NCBI GenBank assembly: GCA_029882915.1
Contig: JAOUJZ010000009.1
Span: 1-52,894, forward strand
From: Gammaproteobacteria bacterium
GTDB lineage: Bacteria > Pseudomonadota > Gammaproteobacteria > Nitrosococcales > Methylophagaceae
DNA length: 52,894 bases
Direction of reading: 5' to 3'
Shown: positions 36,323-45,129 of the stretch, piece after piece
Layout: the number at the start of each line of letters is the position of its first letter
Numbering within the stretch: position 1 is the first letter of the stretch
The notes under the pieces: model-generated
Database searches by the model: none
Seen by the model: the letters and a program-made list of their open reading frames with translations, nothing else
What the model was told of the DNA's origin: nothing
Position numbers and translations under genes: made by a program

Positions 36323-37487
36323 GCACTGTCTCCAATGCATCTAAGAGTTGATTGATTTGGGTTTCGTTATGGTCGGAAGAGAAAGTAATTCTCAACCTGG
36401 CGGTTCCTTCAGGCACGGTAGGCGGCCTGACAACCCCGACCAGAAAGCCTTTATCTTCCAATGCCTTACCAATAGTGACCGCACGTTTGTCATCACCAAT
36501 CAGCACTGGCTGAATGGGCGTTAATGAATCCATCAATTTCAGACCCAATGCTGAAGCGCCCTTCCTAAACTGAGCAATTAATGTCTGTAACTTTTCCCGT
36601 CGCCAATTTTCCTGCTGTACCAGTTTCAAGCTTGTCAGTGTCGCTGCGGCAATGGCTGCGGGTTGTGCAGTGGTATACACATAAGTACGAGCTTTCTGGA
36701 TCAAGGTTTCTATCACTAACTCATCAGCCGACACGAAAGCACCAGCAGTACCAAACGCTTTACCCAATGTTCCAACAACAATCGGCGCATCTTCCGCCTT
36801 AATTTTCCAATGTTCAACACTACCCCGACCATGTTCACCTAACACACCAAAGCCATGAGCATCATCAATAATGACACCGGTATGATGTGCTTTTGCTAAC
36901 GCTATTAAGTCTGGTAACGATGCCAGATCACCATCCATACTGAATACGCCATCACTGACGATCAGACGATGAGCTGACGAATCTGATTGCTGTAACCGTT
37001 TTGATAACGCAACCATATCATTATGTCGATAACGCAACTGATCAGCTGCAGATAAACGGCCACCATCCAATAAAGAAGCATGATTCAATTTATCCTGAAT
37101 GACCACATCACCGCGGCCCATTAAGGCATCAATCAACCCCATATTAGCTTGATAACCGGAGGAAAATAACAATACTCGTTGCTGTCCAGTAAACTCTGCC
37201 AGTGCCTGCTCCAGCTCCTGGTGGTAATGACTATGGCCTGTTAATAAGTGGGCAGCTCCACTGCCAACCCCTTCTTGTTCAGCAGCATCAATAAAGGCTT
37301 TTTTTAAGGCAGGATGACTTGCAAGACCAAGATAGTCATTACTGCAAAAGGACAATAATTTTTTACCATCAACAACTATATCAACACCTTGTTCACCCAA
37401 GCGACTACGTTGCTGCCGATATCGACCAGCAGTTTTACGCTCTGCAAGGTCTGCAGCTAACTGTTTAAACCAGGGAAGGTTTGTCAC
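36312..37487 (-). CDS. bioF: 8-amino-7-oxononanoate synthase
   Basis: This 391-residue PLP enzyme condenses pimeloyl-ACP and alanine. The PLP lysine is K243 in VVGTLGKAFGTAG; DDAHGFGVLG (about 208-217) and the glycine-rich FSSGYQANMG (108-117) agree with the family. It begins with GTG directly after the bioB TAA (TAAGTG at 37490-37485), so it depends on coupling. Its 3' end overlaps the bioH start. Confidence 0.95.
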   Translation of the reverse strand: MTNLPWFKQLAADLAERKTAGRYRQQRSRLGEQGVDIVVDGKKLLSFCSNDYLGLASHPALKKAFIDAAEQEGVGSGAAHLLTGHSHYHQELEQALAEFTGQQRVLLFSSGYQANMGLIDALMGRGDVVIQDKLNHASLLDGGRLSAADQLRYRHNDMVALSKRLQQSDSSAHRLIVSDGVFSMDGDLASLPDLIALAKAHHTGVIIDDAHGFGVLGEHGRGSVEHWKIKAEDAPIVVGTLGKAFGTAGAFVSADELVIETLIQKARTYVYTTAQPAAIAAATLTSLKLVQQENWRREKLQTLIAQFRKGASALGLKLMDSLTPIQPVLIGDDKRAVTIGKALEDKGFLVGVVRPPTVPEGTARLRITFSSDHNETQINQLLDALETVHAH

Positions 37488-38480
37488 TTAAGCAGCTGAA
37501 GAATGTTCGCCAATCGATGTTGTGATACCAAGACGATCAAACAATTGCTGATCATGATCGGTATCCGGGTTATCTGTGGTCAGTAATTTTTCACCGTAAA
37601 ACATCGAATTAGCACCGGCAAGGAAACACATGGCCTGCAACTCATCACTCATATGCTCACGACCTGCTGATAAACGTACAAAGGATTTTGGCATCATCAA
37701 ACGAGTCACTGCAATAGTGCGAACGAACTCCAATGGGTCCAGATTTTCTGTTCCCGCCATCGGTGTGCCTTCAACTTGTACCAATAAATTAATAGGTACA
37801 CTTTCCGGGTGACTTGGCATATTTGCGAGGCTTGCTAGCAAGCCTGCTCGATCTTGTCGAGTTTCACCCATGCCCACAATACCACCACTGCACACATTGA
37901 TATCTGCATCGCGAACATAACTTAATGTGTCCAACCGATCTTGATAAGTACGGGTACTGATCACATCGCCATAAAACTCTGGCGAGGTATCAAGATTATG
38001 ATTGTAATAATCCAAACCTGCTTCTTTGAGTCGTTTGGCCTGATGCTCTTCCAGCATCCCTAAGGTGACACAGGTTTCCAACCCCATATCTTTTACGCCG
38101 GTTACCATATCAGCAACCCGTTCAAGATCACGATCTTTCAGATTGCGCCATGCTGCACCCATACAAAAACGGCTAGCTCCAGATTCTTTCGCCTGTGCCG
38201 CATTTTCAAGTACTTTATCGAGCGGCATTAGTGGTTCGGCCTTCACTGCAGACTCATGGTGTGCACTTTGTGGACAGTAACCACAATCTTCCGCACAACC
38301 ACCAGTTTTGATGCTCAACAATGTGCTGACTTGAACCGCATTAGGATCAAAGTTTTCACGATGCACCGTCTGCGCACGATACATCAGATCAGCAAAAGGT
38401 AAGTTATAAAGCGCTTCTATTTCTTCAACTTGCCAATCATGGCGTATAAGTTGATCGGAATTTAATTTATTTTCAGGCAT
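37488..38480 (-). CDS. bioB: Biotin synthase
   Basis: The 330-residue radical-SAM enzyme inserts sulphur into dethiobiotin. Cluster ligands C62, C66 and C69 lie in [13 protein letters not shown]; further Fe-S region residues are in [10 protein letters not shown] and [12 protein letters not shown]. It is the first gene of the bio operon and is only 37 nt from the divergent comF start. AGTAGG precedes its ATG. No BirA-type operator (TTGTAAACC with inverted arm) is seen in the gap, so biotin control may lie elsewhere or use another mechanism. Confidence 0.97.
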   Translation of the reverse strand: MPENKLNSDQLIRHDWQVEEIEALYNLPFADLMYRAQTVHRENFDPNAVQVSTLLSIKTGGCAEDCGYCPQSAHHESAVKAEPLMPLDKVLENAAQAKESGASRFCMGAAWRNLKDRDLERVADMVTGVKDMGLETCVTLGMLEEHQAKRLKEAGLDYYNHNLDTSPEFYGDVISTRTYQDRLDTLSYVRDADINVCSGGIVGMGETRQDRAGLLASLANMPSHPESVPINLLVQVEGTPMAGTENLDPLEFVRTIAVTRLMMPKSFVRLSAGREHMSDELQAMCFLAGANSMFYGEKLLTTDNPDTDHDQQLFDRLGITTSIGEHSSAA

Positions 38481-38517
38481 GATACCTACTTCATCTTAGA
38501 TAAACGGATTAATCTTG

Positions 38518-39246
38518 ATGTCATTTAATTTTCTCTCCTCTTTCGGACAAAAAATAACGCATCGAACCGCTCAATTATACAGCAATCTGATGCCAATACC
38601 TTGTCTGCTCTGTGGATCGGATAGTTCAAACGAGTGTCTATGCCAAGACTGTGTCCACACCTTGCCAACACTCGAACATGCCTGTCCTCGTTGTGCCACC
38701 CCACTTGAACACACCATGATTTGCGGACAATGTTTACATCACCCACCCCAACAAAATTCAAGCTTTAGCCTTTACCTGTACCAGCCACCGATAACACGAT
38801 TAATTGCCGATCTGAAATATTACGACAAACTATTTTTAAGCCGTTTTTTTGCAGGGAAAATGGCTAAACAACTAAAAGATCGACCATTACCTCAATTATT
38901 AATCCCGATCCCATTACACCCTCGTCGTTTGCGCTATCGTGGCTATAATCAATCTCTTGTACTTGCCAAGTATTTATCAGCATTGCTTACTATTCCTATT
39001 GGTAGCGACATGTTGATCCGTACCCGAGATACGGCATCACAGGCATCATTACCTTATACGCAACGTAAGCAAAATATTCAGCGCGCTTTTAAAGTTAATC
39101 ACAACACACTACCATCACACGTAGCGCTGATAGATGATGTATTAACAACGGGACATACGGCCGATATCGCAGCCAAATCATTGCGTCAGGCCGGAGTCGA
39201 TATTATTGATCTATGGACAATTGCCCGCACAATAAGACATTATTAA
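38518..39246 (+). CDS. comF: ComF family phosphoribosyltransferase-like protein
   Basis: The protein (242 residues from the ATG at 38518) has an N-terminal zinc-ribbon (CLLCGSDSSNECLCQDC and CPRCATPLEH..CGQC) and a PRTase-like C-terminal domain with the diphosphate loop VALIDDVLTTGHT at about 200-212. ComF proteins contribute to DNA uptake in naturally competent bacteria. An ATG at 38590 (MPIPCLLCG) could also be the start. Intact comF contrasts with the decayed comEC at 3331-3746. The gene is divergent from bioB, a pairing common in gammaproteobacteria. Confidence 0.92.
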   Translation: MSFNFLSSFGQKITHRTAQLYSNLMPIPCLLCGSDSSNECLCQDCVHTLPTLEHACPRCATPLEHTMICGQCLHHPPQQNSSFSLYLYQPPITRLIADLKYYDKLFLSRFFAGKMAKQLKDRPLPQLLIPIPLHPRRLRYRGYNQSLVLAKYLSALLTIPIGSDMLIRTRDTASQASLPYTQRKQNIQRAFKVNHNTLPSHVALIDDVLTTGHTADIAAKSLRQAGVDIIDLWTIARTIRHY

Positions 39247-39250
39247 ACAT

Positions 39251-40351
39251 ATGGATAAAATTTCATACTCACAAAGCTCACCGATGCCACAAGATGTTGA
39301 AATATTACAAGCAAAGCTTGATACCCTGATACGTATAGCAAAAAATAATGAACGTAAACAAACCAACTTTCAGGAATATGAGCTGAACCTGCTAAACAGC
39401 TCCGGTTTATTTGATCTGTTATCCATCATTCTTGAACAGCACCAAGACCGATTCCAACTATCAAAAGTCACATTATTACTGCTCGATCCTGAATATGAGT
39501 TCCAACGGTTACTTGATTCATCCTCTCCACCAACAGCGTGGCAAGACAGTTTATTATTCACAGATAATGAACAAGCGATTAGTCAATATTTTACTGTACT
39601 TCGAAAACCTCGGTTGTCAGCATTTTCCACTGAACAACATCAACCCTTATTTCCTGATAACACCGAACTTCATTCGGTGGCATTGTTGCCACTGGTTCGT
39701 CAAAATAAATTAATTGGTAGTCTCAATTTAGGCAGCCGTAATCCTGATAGATTTCAAAGCAATATGGCTACTCAGTTTTTACAGCACCTTGCAGCAGTTA
39801 TTTCGGCATGTATTGAAAATGCAAGATTGCAGGAGAATATTAAACAAGTGGGTTTGCGAGACCCTCTAACTGACATCAACAACCGCCGATTCTTTGACCA
39901 ACGTATTGACGAAGAAACCAACAAAGCGCTACGAAACCAACAGCCCTTATCCTGTTTGTTTATCGATCTGGACCATTTCAAACAAATCAATGATACTCAT
40001 GGCCATCAGGCTGGTGACAGTGTACTAAAACGCGTTGCTCAACTGCTGAATGAGGCGATGCGTACCAGTGATGTCTTGGCTCGTTATGGCGGTGAAGAAT
40101 TTGTGATTTTACTTGCAGATACGGATGCCAAGTCTGCTTACGATATTGCTGAAAGGCTTCGCCAAACAACTGCCAATACTGATTTTGATATTGATTCATC
40201 GACTTCATTGAAAATCACCATGTCTATAGGACTGGCAACCATGAAAGCCAACACCGAAATCACAACATCCCAACAATTAATTGATGCTGCTGATCAGGCT
40301 GTATATGCTGCCAAGATTGCTGGTAGAAATCGCGTTCACCAGCCTGTTTGA
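39251..40351 (+). CDS. GAF-GGDEF diguanylate cyclase
   Basis: This 366-residue soluble protein has a coiled start (about 12-40), a GAF-like sensor domain (about 50-190; LLPLVRQNKLIGSLNLGS typical) and a GGDEF domain from about 203 (RDPLTDINNRRFF). The active-site motif is GGEEF at 280-284, a catalytically permitted form, and RTSD at 271-274 is a product-inhibition site in the expected position five residues before. It should therefore make c-di-GMP with feedback inhibition. It begins 4 nt after the comF stop, and the K+-channel-like gene starts 14 nt after its own stop. Confidence 0.93.
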   Translation: MDKISYSQSSPMPQDVEILQAKLDTLIRIAKNNERKQTNFQEYELNLLNSSGLFDLLSIILEQHQDRFQLSKVTLLLLDPEYEFQRLLDSSSPPTAWQDSLLFTDNEQAISQYFTVLRKPRLSAFSTEQHQPLFPDNTELHSVALLPLVRQNKLIGSLNLGSRNPDRFQSNMATQFLQHLAAVISACIENARLQENIKQVGLRDPLTDINNRRFFDQRIDEETNKALRNQQPLSCLFIDLDHFKQINDTHGHQAGDSVLKRVAQLLNEAMRTSDVLARYGGEEFVILLADTDAKSAYDIAERLRQTTANTDFDIDSSTSLKITMSIGLATMKANTEITTSQQLIDAADQAVYAAKIAGRNRVHQPV

Positions 40352-40365
40352 AATAAAACCATATT

Positions 40366-40791
40366 ATGTTCACTACTTTTATTATCAATCTATCTCTTGT
40401 TACCCTGTCCGTCATCATTCACTATGAAGTTTTGTATCAACTTGCCAAACAATTGCCCTCAGTAGCTATTCCACCACGTTACCGGGTTCTTCTGGGTGTC
40501 TTTGTCATTATTATTACCCATATCGTAGAAATCTGGTTGTTTGCAATAGGCTATTATTTAATGATTAAAATTGATGGTTTAGGCACTCTCACAGGCAATA
40601 TCGACCAAACATTACTAGATTGTACTTATTATTCGTTTACTAATTACACCACGCTTGGGTTTGGTGATATCGAACCCTCTGGCCACATTCGGTTTTTAAC
40701 TGGCCTAGAATCCCTTACAGGTTTAGTATTAATTACCTGGTCTGCCTCGTTCTTATTTCTGGAAATGCAGAAATATTGGCCCAAAAGATAA
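40366..40791 (+). CDS. Two-TM potassium-channel-like protein
   Basis: The 141-residue membrane protein has hydrophobic segments at about residues 4-24, 42-66 and 113-133, with a re-entrant pore region between the last two. The filter-like TTLGFGD at 95-101 resembles the TxGYGD/TxGFGD potassium filter, preceded by YYSFTNY. No cytoplasmic RCK domain is present. The arrangement is that of an Ion_trans_2 channel with one extra helix, ending in a short cytoplasmic tail. It lies after the diguanylate cyclase gene in the same direction. Confidence 0.82.
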   Translation: MFTTFIINLSLVTLSVIIHYEVLYQLAKQLPSVAIPPRYRVLLGVFVIIITHIVEIWLFAIGYYLMIKIDGLGTLTGNIDQTLLDCTYYSFTNYTTLGFGDIEPSGHIRFLTGLESLTGLVLITWSASFLFLEMQKYWPKR

Positions 40792-40809
40792 ACGTCTTCA
40801 GGAGCTATT

Positions 40810-41397
40810 ATGGATAATCGTATTAGCCAGTTAATTGATCAAATCAAGATACTGGAAGATGAATTATGTGACCAGCTTCACCAGCAAGAAGACGAATTAC
40901 TTTTTCAGCTTAAAGGCAAAAAAGTCGAATTTGAGCATAGTATCAAACAAGCGCATCACAAATTAAAAACCGGGGTATTGCAATGGATTTTTGCTGTTCG
41001 CCCCTTCAACATTTTAACTGCCCCGATCATTTATGGAATGTTAATACCACTGTTCATCTTCGACATTCTAATCAGCTTTTATCAAGCCAGTTGCTTTCCA
41101 ATATACAAAATCAACAAAGTGCATCGGGGTGATTATCTAGTGTTTGATCGCCGTCATCTCGCCTATCTCAATGTTTTTGAACGCCTACACTGTATTTACT
41201 GTAGCTATGCAAATGGTCTTATTGCCTATGCCCGTGAAATTTTATCTCGCACAGAACTGTATTTTTGCCCTATCAAGCATGCCCATAAGATTATTGGAAG
41301 CCATCACCGATATCCGAGATTTTTTGCCTACGGTGATGCAGAAAATTATCATAATAAACTAGAAACCTTGCGAAAAAAATTGGCTAATGAACAATAA
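40810..41397 (+). CDS. Coiled-coil membrane protein of unknown function
   Basis: This 195-residue protein starts with a charged coiled coil (about 1-55; LIDQIKILEDELCDQLHQQE), then one or two membrane segments (about 58-98, LTAPIIYGMLIPLFIFDILI), and a cytosolic or interfacial C-terminal part with CIYCSYANGLIAYAREI and ELYFCPIKHA. The cysteines in CIYC and FCPIKHA and several histidines suggest a metal or redox site, but I know no function. AGGAGC lies upstream of the ATG. It follows the channel gene after 18 nt and overlaps the convergent nuclease gene by 14 bases. Confidence 0.75.
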   Translation: MDNRISQLIDQIKILEDELCDQLHQQEDELLFQLKGKKVEFEHSIKQAHHKLKTGVLQWIFAVRPFNILTAPIIYGMLIPLFIFDILISFYQASCFPIYKINKVHRGDYLVFDRRHLAYLNVFERLHCIYCSYANGLIAYAREILSRTELYFCPIKHAHKIIGSHHRYPRFFAYGDAENYHNKLETLRKKLANEQ

Positions 41398-42217
41398 TCG
41401 CACTGGGATGGCGTACTAAAATCGAATAATGATCTTTATTGCGAGACGACCAACCACGAATTTCAAGTGACTGTCCTAAATAACTTTTCAGATCGGGAAA
41501 CAAGGTCAAATTATCTTTTGATATACGAATATCCATCTTATCAGTCAGGATTAAACGCACATATTTTCTTCCCTGTTTTATTTGTATTGGTGTAGCCACA
41601 AAACGTTGCCAGCCTGATCGTTTAAACTCTTTTGTCTGTGTCGTCACTACTTGAGGTTGGTACTCCATCATAGACCAGATACCTCGTCCTGCTTGCTGAG
41701 CGTCATTTTCTGCTTTTTGCAATTCATCCAAATAACGTAAATTTGGTGGAATCACACTTAAATGAGCCAGACCTGCAGTTAATAAGCCTGCATTCAGATA
41801 TTCACCACTGGGTAAAAACAGGTGTGCTAATAATCGATCATATTTATCATGCTGTTGCTGGTCATATTCGAGAAATACAGACTTTTGTTGTAACTTGTCC
41901 TTTAACCATTTTTTAGCCATCTGGCCACCAGCCGCACCCTCACGGTGACGACTTTCAATCTCGGGAGTATTAATGCCTAGCAAACGAACATGCTCACCAT
42001 TTTTGAGAACAATGGTATCTCCATCATAAACTCTAGCAACATGATGTTTATATCGATAAGCACGAACTGCTGGCTTAACAAGGGTTGAATTTTCTGACGG
42101 CTGATCAGAAAAACTGACATTCCCGCTTGTATCCTGACTGCGAAAAATATCAGCTAATAACAAATTGGCCTGCATAAGCAGGCCAATCACTATCAATCCT
42201 TTGATAACATGTTTCAT
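41384..42217 (-). CDS. DUF4124-thermonuclease (SNase-type) fusion, exported
   Basis: The 277-residue protein has a signal peptide (MKHVIKGLIVIGLLMQANLLLA), a short DUF4124-like segment (DIFRSQDTSGNVSFSDQP, about 23-40) and a staphylococcal-nuclease domain (about 58-200). Nuclease residues are visible: D65 and D67 in DGDTIV, R78 in VRLLGINTPE with E86, and R128 in KYDRLLAHL. So it is probably an active, calcium-dependent periplasmic nuclease. A C-terminal beta-type extension of about 75 residues is unassigned. It is encoded 27 nt after the ODP-like gene in the same direction. Confidence 0.88.
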   Translation of the reverse strand: MKHVIKGLIVIGLLMQANLLLADIFRSQDTSGNVSFSDQPSENSTLVKPAVRAYRYKHHVARVYDGDTIVLKNGEHVRLLGINTPEIESRHREGAAGGQMAKKWLKDKLQQKSVFLEYDQQQHDKYDRLLAHLFLPSGEYLNAGLLTAGLAHLSVIPPNLRYLDELQKAENDAQQAGRGIWSMMEYQPQVVTTQTKEFKRSGWQRFVATPIQIKQGRKYVRLILTDKMDIRISKDNLTLFPDLKSYLGQSLEIRGWSSRNKDHYSILVRHPSAIIVH

Positions 42218-42244
42218 GGACTCATTGTCCCATAAAATAATGTT

Positions 42245-42991
42245 CTAGCGCACGTTGCTCCAACCAGACCCTACATCCAGATTCTCAAACCAGGATAAGA
42301 AGCGACCCACATCATCGCCTTTGAATATGGCACCGTGCTGTGGACATAACATTTCTACATCACGTCTACGTACTTCAGCAATCCAGCGTGCTTTTGCGGT
42401 ATTAGATGGCATCCAGCGACGATGGAAATATTCCATACAATTAGCATGCTCAGCAAAGTCAGTGACAAATAAATCAGTGTGATCTTCGGGCAATAAGGCT
42501 GCCCCAATATCGCCTGAGAAGAAGATTTTTGCTTCGGGATCGTAAATTGATAAATTGCCTGGTGAGTGTAAATAATGTGCTGGCACCACTTCCAGATCAC
42601 GTCCTCCAACAGTAATTACGCCACCTTCGTCAGGAATAGGTCGCATATTCTCCAGACTGACACCAAAGTGAGTAATGAAACTTACCCAGATTTTGGGTAC
42701 ATAAACTAGTAATTTTGGATTAGCCTGTATCCAGAATGATAATGATGAAATAACATCTGGATCCTGATGTGAAGCAAAAATTGCTTCGACATTCGCCAGA
42801 TCAAAATGTTTGGAAAACTCCGCTGCTACTACCGAGAAGTTTTCAACGCCGCCCGGATCTAGTAATAAACCGCGGCCATTACTTTGTATTAAATACTGGT
42901 TAGTATCAATCACTTCCTCACGCCGATCTGGGTCTCTTCCCATGACCATCCAACTATGAGTATTTTTTTTATAAAGTTGTTCAACGCGCAT
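42245..42991 (-). CDS. Metallo-beta-lactamase-fold di-iron protein, ODP/FprA-like
   Basis: The 248-residue protein is a flavodiiron-type beta-lactamase domain without the flavodoxin module. The metal ligands align with FprA: H75-Q-D77-P-D79, H142 in LHSPGN, D161 in FSGDIG and H219 in CPQHG; the second ligand is aspartate where FprA has glutamate. Oxygen-binding di-iron proteins (ODP) of this kind are known to signal through chemoreceptors in Treponema. It overlaps the chemoreceptor-like gene upstream by 11 bases, so they are cotranslated. An oxygen- or NO-sensing role is the best inference. Confidence 0.82.
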   Translation of the reverse strand: MRVEQLYKKNTHSWMVMGRDPDRREEVIDTNQYLIQSNGRGLLLDPGGVENFSVVAAEFSKHFDLANVEAIFASHQDPDVISSLSFWIQANPKLLVYVPKIWVSFITHFGVSLENMRPIPDEGGVITVGGRDLEVVPAHYLHSPGNLSIYDPEAKIFFSGDIGAALLPEDHTDLFVTDFAEHANCMEYFHRRWMPSNTAKARWIAEVRRRDVEMLCPQHGAIFKGDDVGRFLSWFENLDVGSGWSNVR

Positions 42992-43685
42992 ATAATAAAT
43001 TCCTCATATTAATTTGTTGTTTTTCCATCGCTTCAGACAAATCACGTAACAGTGAACTTTGCTTTGCTGATTGCTGGCCTAATTGGCTCACTAATTCTCG
43101 CAGCATTGAAGATACTGCTTCAAAGCTCACCCCATATTCACCAGAACTTGCCGCTTCGACTGAGGAACAAACAGCCAGATATTCCCCTTTTTTCACAAGC
43201 GTTGATACGGGTGATAATAAATTAATCAACATACCCAACGAACGGCTCAATTGATTATTGTTATCGCGTAAGTCGCCCGCTATTTTTTTCTGTCCCTTCG
43301 CAAAGAAATTAGGCGATGTAATCATGCTCTCATCATCTTCAAAATGACTTAAAACCTCGCCAAAAGTCACATAACTTGAAAATAATCTTGCTAGATTAGA
43401 TGCCAGCAATACAATCTCACCGATAATTTTTTGTGTATCATCAATACAGTTTGAGACATCATCCCCAAGCAATTGTATGTCTTGAGTTAACACTCTAAAA
43501 GCATCACCCTCAGATCCAGCGCGTGCTGCAGAACTGACTGCATTAGATGACAGCAAATGCATTTGTTTTGCCAATGGTACCAACTTATGCAATTCAGTAT
43601 TCAAGCTGACACACTGACGGAAAATCGTATCGTACTCTTCCCCCATATTGCGGGTATATATATTTTCGTTCACTTGCGGCCTCAT
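42981..43685 (-). CDS. Soluble protein with two degenerate chemoreceptor-tip motifs
   Basis: From the ATG at 43685, 18 nt after ubiA, it is 234 residues with no membrane segment and high helix content. Residues 42-79 (LLSSNAVSSAARAGSEGDAF onward) and 168-206 (CSSVEAASSGEYGVSFEAV) each resemble the hairpin tip of a methyl-accepting protein, whose core reads [20 protein letters not shown]. The conserved EAAR glutamate is lost in the first copy and the arginine is lost in the second. It may be a degenerate receptor fragment or an adaptor. The ODP-like gene follows with overlap. Confidence 0.7.
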   Translation of the reverse strand: MRPQVNENIYTRNMGEEYDTIFRQCVSLNTELHKLVPLAKQMHLLSSNAVSSAARAGSEGDAFRVLTQDIQLLGDDVSNCIDDTQKIIGEIVLLASNLARLFSSYVTFGEVLSHFEDDESMITSPNFFAKGQKKIAGDLRDNNNQLSRSLGMLINLLSPVSTLVKKGEYLAVCSSVEAASSGEYGVSFEAVSSMLRELVSQLGQQSAKQSSLLRDLSEAMEKQQINMRNLLYAR

Positions 43686-43702
43686 TATTCTTTTTCGAAA
43701 GT

Positions 43703-44569
43703 TCAGGCTAAACCGTAGTGGACTGCAATTCCTATGAACAATGCAGCCCCCACCCAATTATTGTTGATAAAAGCTTGCAAACACTGTGCCGGTTCTCTAT
43801 TTATTACTAATTTTTGCTGATAAACAAATAAACCAAGAACAATTAATAAGCCAATATAGTAAATAAAACTTATTGCCAATTGGCTTCCGACCAACAGCAT
43901 AACCATTAGAAAGCTCAGTTGCAAAATGCCAATAATTAATCTGTCATCATCACCGAACAAAATCGCCGTGGACTTTACTCCAACTAGCAGGTCGTCTTCC
44001 CTGTCGGCCATTGCATAAAATGTATCATAAATTGTAGCCCACAATATATTAGCCAGAAATAATAACCATGCAATGCTAGGCACAGTATTGCTTTGAGCAG
44101 AAAATGCCATTGGAATAGCCCAGCCAAATGCCGCTCCTAAATACAGTTGCGGCAAATAAGTAAAGCGTTTCATGAAGGGATAAGTTATAGCCAAAAACAA
44201 ACCTACCAGTGACATCCATATCGTCATTGTATTAAGCTGTAATACCAGAAAAAATGCCAACAAACCAAGACCAGAAAATGCCATTAATGCTTGTTTAGGC
44301 TGTAAAGTCCCTGTTGCCAATGGTCGACTTGATGTTCTGCTGATTAACCCATCAATATTTCTATCTGCAAAGTCATTAATCACACAGCCAGCACTACGCA
44401 TAATGGTGACTCCTAGTGCAAATATCACCAGTACTTTTAAATCCGGCATGCCTTCAGCAGCGATCCACAATGCTGATAACGTTGGCCATAACAATAACAA
44501 AATACCGATCGGGCGATCCAAACGCATGAGTTGTACATAAGGTTTTAATCTTTCACGTAATGTTTGCAC
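43703..44569 (-). CDS. ubiA: 4-hydroxybenzoate octaprenyltransferase
   Basis: This 288-residue integral membrane enzyme prenylates 4-hydroxybenzoate in ubiquinone synthesis. The aspartate-rich motifs are NDFADRNID (65-73) and the second, [12 protein letters not shown], near 185-197. Several hydrophobic helices span the rest. Its ATG overlaps the ubiC stop by one base, making a ubiC-ubiA unit. Confidence 0.95.
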   Translation of the reverse strand: MQTLRERLKPYVQLMRLDRPIGILLLLWPTLSALWIAAEGMPDLKVLVIFALGVTIMRSAGCVINDFADRNIDGLISRTSSRPLATGTLQPKQALMAFSGLGLLAFFLVLQLNTMTIWMSLVGLFLAITYPFMKRFTYLPQLYLGAAFGWAIPMAFSAQSNTVPSIAWLLFLANILWATIYDTFYAMADREDDLLVGVKSTAILFGDDDRLIIGILQLSFLMVMLLVGSQLAISFIYYIGLLIVLGLFVYQQKLVINREPAQCLQAFINNNWVGAALFIGIAVHYGLA

Positions 44570-45108
44570 TATTCACTCCAGTCTAAAGTCGGCAAAAATA
44601 TCTCATTTACCAGCAATATTTTGCCGCTTAAATAGAAATGTGATCGTCTACCCCATAATTCATCTGGACGAACTGCTTCTTCTAATACTGCCACTTCATA
44701 TAACCATTGGCCAGGTTTTAGACAGGCAATCTCGATAGGGCCGCGTTTTACCGATGGATCTGTAAATAACAGTTCTCCAAGCGATTTATTACCCAATGCT
44801 TCAAAACGATGCTTCATCACCTGAAAGGTAGCCAATGGAACCACAGTGCGTGCATAGACATTGGCCTTATCACCATCCATCAATTTAACTTCACGTTGGT
44901 AAGCCATCTGTGTCATTGAAGTTCCTAAATCCAGACATTCATCAGGTAACGGCTTCATCCAGTGATTTCCTAATAACTGCACTGAAAAACCATGTTTATT
45001 GTGCGCCTTCAATCGTCTTGTCAATGAACCTGTATCAGTGAGCCACGAGGCCATTTCAGGTGGCATTAAACGCCGTTGCGGCTGATACCAACGCGTCCAA
45101 TGTTTCAT
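44569..45108 (-). CDS. ubiC: Chorismate lyase
   Basis: The 179-residue soluble enzyme cleaves chorismate to 4-hydroxybenzoate and pyruvate. It has the family shape with [13 protein letters not shown] near residues 24-36, YARTVVPL at 85-92 and [21 protein letters not shown] near the C-terminus; the Arg and Glu are as expected. It starts 21 nt after the recG stop and runs into ubiA. The product is the substrate of the next enzyme. Confidence 0.93.
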   Translation of the reverse strand: MKHWTRWYQPQRRLMPPEMASWLTDTGSLTRRLKAHNKHGFSVQLLGNHWMKPLPDECLDLGTSMTQMAYQREVKLMDGDKANVYARTVVPLATFQVMKHRFEALGNKSLGELLFTDPSVKRGPIEIACLKPGQWLYEVAVLEEAVRPDELWGRRSHFYLSGKILLVNEIFLPTLDWSE

Positions 45109-45129
45109 CGTGACATCCTTTTTTTCATT

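Noticed and set aside
38481-38517. BirA operator between bioB and comF
   Set aside because: The 37-nt gap contains neither TTGTAAACC nor its inverted partner.
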